Assembly: GCA_035534175.1 (NCBI GenBank)
Contig: DATLSM010000006.1
Span: 1 to 10,923, forward strand
Reading direction: 5' to 3'
Length of the DNA stretch: 10,923 nucleotides
DNA from: DATLSM01 sp035534175
GTDB lineage: Bacteria > Actinomycetota > Thermoleophilia > Solirubrobacterales > 70-9
Shown here: in pieces, positions 6,816 to 10,923 of the stretch
How positions within the stretch are numbered: the first letter of the stretch is position 1
Layout of the letters: each line of letters begins with the position of its first letter
The notes under the pieces: generated by a model
Told to the model about the DNA's origin: nothing
Seen by the model: the letters and a program-made list of their open reading frames with translations, nothing else
The model's database searches: none
Made by a program: the position numbers and the translations under genes

Positions 6816-7268
6816 TCATGAACTTCGCCGACCTCCAAGACCCTTGCGGTGACGTCGATACGCACCGCGCGGGCGACCTGCATTGCCCTTCTTCAGCCTG
6901 ATCAGAGCTGTCGCCTGGCAGATCGGAAGTATCGAGTGGATCCCCGTGGTCTCCGCTGCCTGCACGGCCGAGCTGTAGGCGAGGCCTGCGCCGTTTAGTT
7001 CTCCAACTGGATCTGCGATTGCATACGGCGTTTCCCCTTCACCGCCGGGGGGCGGGGACCAGGTGTGGACGATCATCCCACTGATATTGCAGCCGGATCG
7101 CGGCAGCGTTTCGGCCAGTTCGTGAAGCAGCGGGGCCTGGCTCGAGGCTTTCGGACTGTTGACCTCAGTCAGGACGATCGGCGGGTCAAGTGAGTGGGCG
7201 GCTAAATCGCTGTTCAGGGCCCGCAGGCTCTTGTATACCTCGCGCTGCGGGCTTGCTTCTGCGCCCGA
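6816..7268 (-). pseudogene. C-terminal remnant of a glycoside-hydrolase-like protein
   Basis: A minus-strand frame stays open for 150 codons between TGA at 7269-7271 and TGA at 6816-6818, with no start codon before an internal ATG at 7076. Its upstream half reads like real protein: REVYKSLRALNSDLAAHSLD, then PPIVLTEVNSP, QAPLLHELAETLPRSGCNIS, GMIVHTWSPPPG, and DPVGELNGAGLAYSSAVQ. The order (strand ending in TE, helical segment with alternating leucines, strand ending in HTW, then a closing A-Y-S segment) is what the last two barrel strands of clan GH-A glycoside hydrolases look like, with Glu of LTE in the nucleophile position. This is pattern recognition, not a search result. Below about 6900 the text becomes arginine-rich and probably is not the native end. 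The 5' part of the gene is missing: an IS3 transposase fragment on the other strand begins where it stops. Best read as a broken gene. Confidence 0.4.
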
Positions 7269-7600
7269 TCAGACAGTCGCCGTCTTGGAGCGCCTGGCAA
7301 AAGAGCGCGGCGTCCCCGCCAACATCCGTGCTGACAACGGTTCCGAGTTGACCGCTGCGGTCCTGCGCGAATGGTGTCGACTCGGATCCACCGGCACCGC
7401 CTACATCGAGCCCGGCTCGCCCTGGCAAAACCCCTACGTGGAGTCCTTTAACTCCCGGCTTCGGGACGAGTTGCTCGACGTTGAGGTGTTCACCTGCCTG
7501 ATCGAGGCGCAGGTCCTTGCCGCAGACTGGCGTGAGGACTACAACGCCAACCAGTCCTGGCCCGACCCCCTGAAATCATCCCAGCAGCCCGCCGGCCGCA
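7267..7600 (+). pseudogene. IS3-family transposase (orfB) fragment, integrase core 3' part
   Basis: Remnant of a DDE (rve) integrase core. Reading starts abruptly at DQTVAVLERLAKERGVPANI, continues IRADNGSEL (second catalytic Asp at 7333-7335), WCRLGSTGTAYIEPGSPWQN, YVESFNSRLRDELL (catalytic Glu at 7441-7443) and ends near DWREDYNAN. The Asp and Glu are 35 residues apart, the D35E spacing of IS3-family transposases. The N-terminal half with the first catalytic Asp is absent, as is orfA, and the usual C-terminal RPHSSLG...TP motif is scrambled to QSWPDPL, pointing to a small deletion or frameshift around 7552. The open frame continues without family resemblance into the beta-helix gene region, which is accidental. 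Cannot encode an active enzyme. End coordinate is approximate. Confidence 0.85.
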
Positions 7601-7662
7601 GATCCGCCAGATTGCGCAGTACGCCCCCCGTTGCGGAAGCGCAGGCGCGGTGGTTGATGCGC

Positions 7663-7691
7663 TTGCAGCCACGCGAAAGCACTGATACCGT
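7663..7691 (+). promoter_or_regulatory. Possible promoter of the beta-helix gene
   Basis: TTGCAG (7663-7668) and TACCGT (7686-7691) are separated by 17 bp, and the -10-like box is preceded by TGA, giving an extended TGN form. It sits about 42 bp upstream of the GTG start. The -35 match is poor (TTG only), so this is a suggestion. The rest of the stretch from 7600 to 7732 shows no gene. Confidence 0.25.
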
Positions 7692-7692
7692 G

Positions 7693-7722
7693 CCTCACTC
7701 GTCCGGGGTTGATCCAGTGAGG
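7693..7722 (+). promoter_or_regulatory. Inverted repeat whose 3' arm overlaps the Shine-Dalgarno of the beta-helix gene
   Basis: CCTCACT (7693-7699) and AGTGAGG (7716-7722) are exact reverse complements around a 16-nt interval. The right arm runs directly into the G-rich ribosome site GAGGGGGG (7719-7726) of the gene starting at 7733. If the transcript begins far enough upstream, the fold would hide part of the ribosome site. The repeat is certain; the regulatory role is inference, and the tentative start site near 7698 would cut off part of the left arm. Confidence 0.4.
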
Positions 7723-7732
7723 GGGGTTGGGT

Positions 7733-9430
7733 GTGAGTGGACAGGATGTAGGTCGAACCTTGGGGCGTCGGCGTCTCGCCGTTGGATTCGGGCTTGCCGC
7801 GATCGCCGCGCTGACGTTGCTGGTGGCGGCTCCAGCCGCTTTCGCGGAAACCTTCACAGTCACCACGACCGCCGACGGAACAGGGACCTGCACGGTGTCC
7901 GTGTGCACGTTGCGCGAGGCTGTTGAAGCCGCCAATTCGGCTACTGAACCGAGCACCATCGTCGTGCCCCAGGGCACCTATGCATTGACCCAATCAGCAG
8001 CAGGCAGCGACCTCAAGATCGAAGGCAAAGTGACGATCCAAGGCGCTGGCGCAAGCCTTGTCAAGATCGAGAATGCTTCCGGGTGCGAATGTCGGGTGCT
8101 CTATATCAACAGCCCGTCAGTAACGATCTCGGGCGTCACGATCTCCGGCGGCTCAACCATTGAAAATGGGGGCGATGTCTCGTTCAAACCCAATGGAGGG
8201 GGTGTGCTGCGGCTGCATGGCGACGTGCTTAGCGAAGGCAAATCAGGGAGTCATGGCGGCGGCCTGTTCGTCGAAGAAGGGGCGCTCGAAATGTTCGACA
8301 CGACCGTGAGCGGCAACAGCGCCAGTAAGGGTGGCGGCGTCTTTGACGAGAACGACAGCAGCGAACCCGCCGTGCTCGAACGAGACGCCTTCTTCGACAA
8401 CTCGGCTGAAGAAGGTGGCGGGATCGACATCGAAATCGCAGAAGTTGCGATCACGAACTCGACCTTCAACGGCAATGGAGGCCCTTCGGCGATCGGTGGG
8501 GCAATCCTCATTGTCGTGGACGGCAATGTGAGGCTCCTCAATGACACCTTGTCCGGGGACATCGCGGCGCCCCAGAGCGGCGGCGCTGAGATTCACGCGA
8601 CCCAGGGCCAAACACTTTCCATCGTCAACACGATCGTCGGCCCTGCCGCCGCAGGGCTCCAAGGCTCCGAGTGCGTCCTCGACATAAACCTGACCAGCGA
8701 ATCCAACATCGACGCAGGCAACTCTTGCGGCTTCCAAGCCTCGGACGGAAGTCTCAACGAAACCGACCCGATGCTTGAACCGCTCGCCGATAACGGCGGC
8801 CCGACGAAGACGATGGCGCTGAAGTCAACCAGCCCCGCGATCGGCGCAGGCGCCAAAGCCCCCTGTCCTGCGATCGATCAGCGCGGCGTCACGCGACCTC
8901 AGCCGGGCGATGCGTCCTGCGACATCGGCGCCTATGAGTACAACGTGCCGGGAGGCGGCGAACAGCCAACTCCAATTCCCACTCCCACTCCCACGCCCAC
9001 TCCCACTACTCCCACTACGACGACCAAGCCGGCCGCTGTCTGTTCAAAGGTCATGGCGAAGGCCACTAGCTTCAAGCCAAAGTTCCGCCCCGGCCCGGTG
9101 GTCCCCGGCGTGCGGGTTCGACTTGCGGCCGGGCAACCGTCGGTGCTCTCCGTCAAGGCGACGCTGCTGTGGCAGGAAGCAGGCAAAGCGCGGACCACAG
9201 GGTTGGGTAGCCTTACCGTCGACATCAACCGCTGGCGCCGCGTCCGCTTTGCGATCCCCGCCTCGCTGCGCGATCAGCTGCCACTTGGCACCCCGGTGAG
9301 CGTGAAGCTGCGCATCTCGGCGACCCCGAAGGGACAGAATGGCTGTAGCGCAACCCTGACGAACCGCACCATCCAAGCTTCCGTCGTCGAGGTCTTCCCC
9401 CACGCGGTCCAGTTCAAGCGTTCTCGCTGA
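7733..9430 (+). CDS. Secreted CSLREA / right-handed beta-helix protein with choice-of-anchor Q domain
   Basis: A 565-residue exported protein. GTG at 7733 is chosen over TTG at 7727 because GAGGGGGG then lies 6 nt upstream; TTG would have no spacing. Signal peptide: GRRR (11-14), hydrophobic core to about 35, cleavage likely after AFA (36-38). Next comes a CSLREA-type motif, VSVCTLREAVEAANS (55-69), then a glycine/asparagine-rich beta-helix (about 75-340: repeated VTISGVTISGGS, GGGVF, ITNSTFNGNGG units). A choice-of-anchor-Q segment follows (about 345-404: DPMLEPLADNGGPTKTMAL, SPAIGAG, DQRGV, CDIGAYEYN), then a Pro-Thr linker (about 411-433) and a 130-residue beta-rich C-terminal domain with two Cys and basic end FKRSR. 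No LPXTG or membrane anchor is seen. Probably a surface-associated adhesin or polysaccharide-interacting protein (inference). Composition looks less GC-rich than the metabolic genes, and it sits between IS fragments. Confidence 0.88.
   Translation: MSGQDVGRTLGRRRLAVGFGLAAIAALTLLVAAPAAFAETFTVTTTADGTGTCTVSVCTLREAVEAANSATEPSTIVVPQGTYALTQSAAGSDLKIEGKVTIQGAGASLVKIENASGCECRVLYINSPSVTISGVTISGGSTIENGGDVSFKPNGGGVLRLHGDVLSEGKSGSHGGGLFVEEGALEMFDTTVSGNSASKGGGVFDENDSSEPAVLERDAFFDNSAEEGGGIDIEIAEVAITNSTFNGNGGPSAIGGAILIVVDGNVRLLNDTLSGDIAAPQSGGAEIHATQGQTLSIVNTIVGPAAAGLQGSECVLDINLTSESNIDAGNSCGFQASDGSLNETDPMLEPLADNGGPTKTMALKSTSPAIGAGAKAPCPAIDQRGVTRPQPGDASCDIGAYEYNVPGGGEQPTPIPTPTPTPTPTTPTTTTKPAAVCSKVMAKATSFKPKFRPGPVVPGVRVRLAAGQPSVLSVKATLLWQEAGKARTTGLGSLTVDINRWRRVRFAIPASLRDQLPLGTPVSVKLRISATPKGQNGCSATLTNRTIQASVVEVFPHAVQFKRSR
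8976..9021 (+). repeat. Tandem CCCACT-type hexamer repeat encoding a Pro-Thr linker
   Basis: Imperfect tandem hexamers (CCCACT, CCCACG) encode PTPTPT-like residues between the beta-helix and the C-terminal domain. Unit length is a multiple of three, so copy-number changes would alter linker length without breaking the frame. Confidence 0.8.
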
Positions 9431-9498
9431 GGATCCTTATCGTTTGGCATGATTGCGATAGCGCAGCTGAAGTTCCCGCATCGGACCAGTAGCGGGCG

Positions 9499-10377
9499 TC
9501 AGGGTTGCGCCTTGGTCGAGCCGCTGCTTGCGAGGCAACGCATGGTGGCGCGGGCTAGCTCGCTCCCAGCGGCGGCGCTCATGGCAGATAACCTGCCGCC
9601 TTGGCCGGATGGCTCGGCCGCGGCTTGGCGCCCAACGGCGGGCTCTGATGCTCGGGCCGCAGCAGGTAACGAGCCGTTTTCTCCCCCCGCTATAGAGGAG
9701 ATCGCGGCCAGATCGGAGGCCGTTGAGACGCCGAGTGTGGCCAGACATAACCCCAGACCGCCGAGGATGAAGACATGATGGTCCTTCCTTTTTGAAGGGC
9801 CACTGGCGGCTGAGCGATCTCACTTGAGACCTCTGGCTTTGCGTCCTCGCCTCACGACGAGTTTGCCTTTTACAGTGTTAGCTGGTGGGTCGTTACGACC
9901 AGTATCGACATCAATCTTCCGGCTTGCCAGGGTGAGCGGACGAATGATCTCGATAGTCGGCGCCCGACTCCCTCGGTCTTGGAAATCCAGCTCGGCAGCG
10001 GCAACACCTATCCGATCGGTTCGACGGGTGCATTGCAGCGGGAGCAAGTTCGCCGCCGCCCGAGCAGGTTGCTGGCCGTGTAGGTCGCTCCACAGTAGGG
10101 GTTCGTGCAGCGTACCCGCTCCGCGTTGCCGGCTCGCCCTCCCGTGCCGGCGCGCTTGCCCTCATCCCGGCGCTTGGCACCGGTCGGCGGGCTTCGGTCG
10201 CACGGGCGCTTTGCGTTTGGCGGCCGGCCGTCGCCGCCGCGGCTTTGACCCGGCGCCGGCTTCAGCGGCGAGCTGGAGCTCCCAGCTGCGCAGCACGCCG
10301 AGCGCGGCGTCAGCACCTGCCTTGTACCGGGCGCCTGCCAGGTTCGCTGCGTGGCCGCCGTCCAATCTCCCCAGCAC
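9499..10377 (-). pseudogene. Probable decayed gene: helical N-part, zinc-ribbon block, membrane segment
   Basis: Not a recognised family. Three protein-like minus-strand blocks follow one another but not in one clean frame. Block 1 (GTG at 10377 to 10162): NLAGARYKAGADAALGVLRS, WELQLAAEAG, then a basic KPRRRRPAAKRKAPVRPKPA tail. Block 2, shifted frame, ending in TAG at 10008: VRCTNPYCGATYTASNLLGR, RRTCSRCNAPVEPIG, four Cys (CX4C...CX2C) as in a zinc ribbon. Block 3, frame of block 1 again, to TGA at 9820: TIEIIRPLTLASRKIDVDTG, then VVRRGRKARGLK. After that TGA the same frame stays open 106 codons to 9499: SKRKDHHVFILGGLGLCLAT (a basic-then-hydrophobic membrane segment) and an Ala/Ser-rich tail, with no start codon before the membrane segment. 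Two shifts plus one nonsense codon suggest a pseudogene, or sequence errors. Alternatives: two or three small overlapping genes, or only block 2 real. Confidence 0.35.
9779..9802. repeat. Inverted repeat with short loop
   Basis: TGGTCCTTC (9779-9787) pairs with GAAGGGCCA (9794-9802) over 9 bp with one G-U wobble, loop CTTTTT. No T-run follows outside the stem, so it is a weak terminator candidate at best. It lies inside the decayed minus-strand frame, so it may be coincidental. Confidence 0.35.
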
Positions 10378-10617
10378 CTCTCATTCGGCCGCGCGCTCCG
10401 CGAGTTGTGCGAAACCCGCGGCATCTCCCAGGAGGAGCTGGCCTTCCGTGCCGGGCTGCACCGCAACTACGTCGGCTCCTGCGAGTGCCGGGAGATCAAC
10501 CTCTCTTTCCGCGTGATCCTCCAGCTTGCCGCGGGGCTCCAGGTCAGCTTCGGCGAGATCGCCCAGCTCTACGAGCGAATTGAGGCGGCAGGAACAAGTG
10601 CGGCGCTGGCCGCCTGA
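10351..10617 (+). CDS. Small XRE-family helix-turn-helix regulator
   Basis: An 88-residue protein made almost entirely of one Cro/C1-type HTH domain: LSFGRALRELCETRGISQEE (10-29) gives helix 1 and the start of helix 2; LAFRAGLHRNYVGSCECREI (30-49) holds the recognition helix; NLSFRVILQLAAGLQVSFGE (50-69) closes the fold. The tail is short and alanine-rich, with no extra sensor or peptidase domain. GTG at 10351 is the only start upstream of the HTH in this frame; its ribosome site is weak. Its first codons overlap head to head with the first codons of the decayed minus-strand gene, and it lies just left of an insertion sequence. Likely a DNA-binding repressor of an adjacent or lost accessory function; target unknown. 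Confidence 0.82.
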   Translation: MAAVQSPQHLSFGRALRELCETRGISQEELAFRAGLHRNYVGSCECREINLSFRVILQLAAGLQVSFGEIAQLYERIEAAGTSAALAA

Positions 10618-10668
10618 CAGCGCTTGCCCTACTTCTTCGAGCGCTCGGGGAGCAGCTACTTCCGCCAA

Positions 10669-10721
10669 TGTCCCTCGCACCCGGTTCCGACCGGACACTC
10701 GATTAGACCGAGGAGGTCAGG
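10669..10721 (+). mobile_element. Possible left end and leader of an insertion sequence
   Basis: TGTCCC begins at 10669, about 50 bp before orfA, a usual distance for an IS terminus with a 5'-TG end. Inside lie a small hairpin (CCGGT/ACCGG, 10681-10694, TCCG loop) and the strong ribosome site AGGAGG (10711-10716). The right end is outside the window, so the terminus cannot be confirmed. Confidence 0.35.
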
Positions 10722-10923
10722 ATGTCGAGAGTCACGGAGGCCGGAATGGAAGAAGGAGCTCAGGAGGAGGTCCAGCGCGCCCAGCGGGAAACGCGCTGGA
10801 GCGCGCGGCGCAAGGAGGGGATCGTGATGCGCCTCTTGCGCGGCGAGTCACTTGACCTCCTGGCCCGCGAGTGCGGTCAGCCCGCCGGTGCGATCAGCGC
10901 CTGGCGAGAGGAGTTCCTGGCCG
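10722..10923 (+). CDS. Transposase orfA-type helix-turn-helix protein (N-terminal part, runs off window)
   Basis: The first 67 codons of a gene that leaves the window. ATG at 10722 is fixed by a perfect AGGAGG 5 nt upstream. After an acidic leader (TEAGMEEGAQEEVQRAQ) comes RWSARRKEGIVMRLLRGESL, then DLLARECGQPAGAISAWREE. This is the RWS-x-x-RK...LLRGE...LAxE...AWRExFL signature of the HTH protein encoded by the first gene of IS3-like elements, which binds the IS ends and is often joined by programmed frameshift to the catalytic orfB. The visible frame is intact, so this copy may be functional, unlike the eroded orfB at 7267. Whether the catalytic partner is present downstream cannot be seen. 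Confidence 0.75.
   Translation, partial: MSRVTEAGMEEGAQEEVQRAQRETRWSARRKEGIVMRLLRGESLDLLARECGQPAGAISAWREEFLA

Noticed and set aside
7159..7926. A single 255-codon plus-strand gene containing the integrase motifs
   Set aside because: Only the stretch from about 7267 to 7600 is transposase-like; the front is antisense to the hydrolase remnant and the tail overlaps the signal peptide region of the beta-helix gene in another frame.
9475..9496. CCCGC/GCGGG inverted repeat after the beta-helix gene as a terminator
   Set aside because: Only 5 bp with a 12-nt loop and no T-run; expected by chance in GC-rich DNA.
9437..9823. A 128-codon minus-strand open frame starting at an ATG-like start near 9823
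   Set aside because: Arginine-rich shadow text; a neighbouring frame in the same place gives a clear membrane segment and balanced composition, which is more credible.
10010..10030. GGTTCGA resembling a tRNA T-loop
   Set aside because: No matching acceptor, D or anticodon arms could be built around it; it lies in the zinc-ribbon coding block.
6707..10350. CRISPR array, tRNA or rRNA genes in the accessory stretch
   Set aside because: No regularly spaced direct repeats, tRNA cloverleaf or rRNA signatures were seen on either strand.
9824..10516. A 230-codon plus-strand open frame
   Set aside because: Ser/Arg/Ala/Pro-rich with no fold-like pattern; it overlaps the XRE gene in another frame and the Cys-ribbon block on the other strand.

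Overview
The window looks like chromosomal DNA of a high-GC Gram-positive bacterium, most likely a deep-branching actinobacterium (Thermoleophilia/Solirubrobacterales-like). This is inferred from the strong G/C third-position bias, a GTP-type PEP carboxykinase, a DUF4333-type lipoprotein and a secreted CSLREA/choice-of-anchor-Q beta-helix protein. No single gene proves the taxon.

The left part (1-4497, minus strand) reads as one transcription unit. In order of transcription it holds the beta and alpha subunits of a succinyl-CoA-synthetase-like ligase, a small single-cluster [4Fe-4S] ferredoxin (start overlapping the alpha stop as GTGA), an AMP-forming acyl-CoA synthetase, and the N-terminal 173 residues of a class III (GSA-type) aminotransferase that runs off the window. 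Two CoA-ligase types, a ferredoxin and a PLP transaminase suggest an amino-acid or amino-carboxylate pathway with CoA thioester intermediates. The substrate cannot be read from the sequence.

A compact 88-bp divergent region (4498-4585) holds an exact 11-bp direct repeat. To its right, on the plus strand, a 100-residue lipoprotein (4586-4888) is followed after 9 nt by a complete GTP-dependent PEP carboxykinase (4898-6706). PEP carboxykinase and a succinyl-CoA-synthetase-like ligase back to back join TCA-cycle-level CoA chemistry to gluconeogenesis.

From about 6707 to the end the window becomes a patchwork accessory region. It holds a palindrome after pckG, a minus-strand glycoside-hydrolase-like C-terminal remnant (6816-7268), an abutting 3' fragment of an IS3-type transposase (7267-about 7600), a complete secreted beta-helix protein (7733-9430) with a possible SD-masking hairpin, a minus-strand stretch (9499-10377) that looks like a decayed gene with a zinc-ribbon block and a membrane segment, a small XRE regulator (10351-10617), and the start of a second insertion sequence (orfA from 10722, running off the end). 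Fragments of two IS elements and broken genes mark this as a site of repeated insertion and decay.
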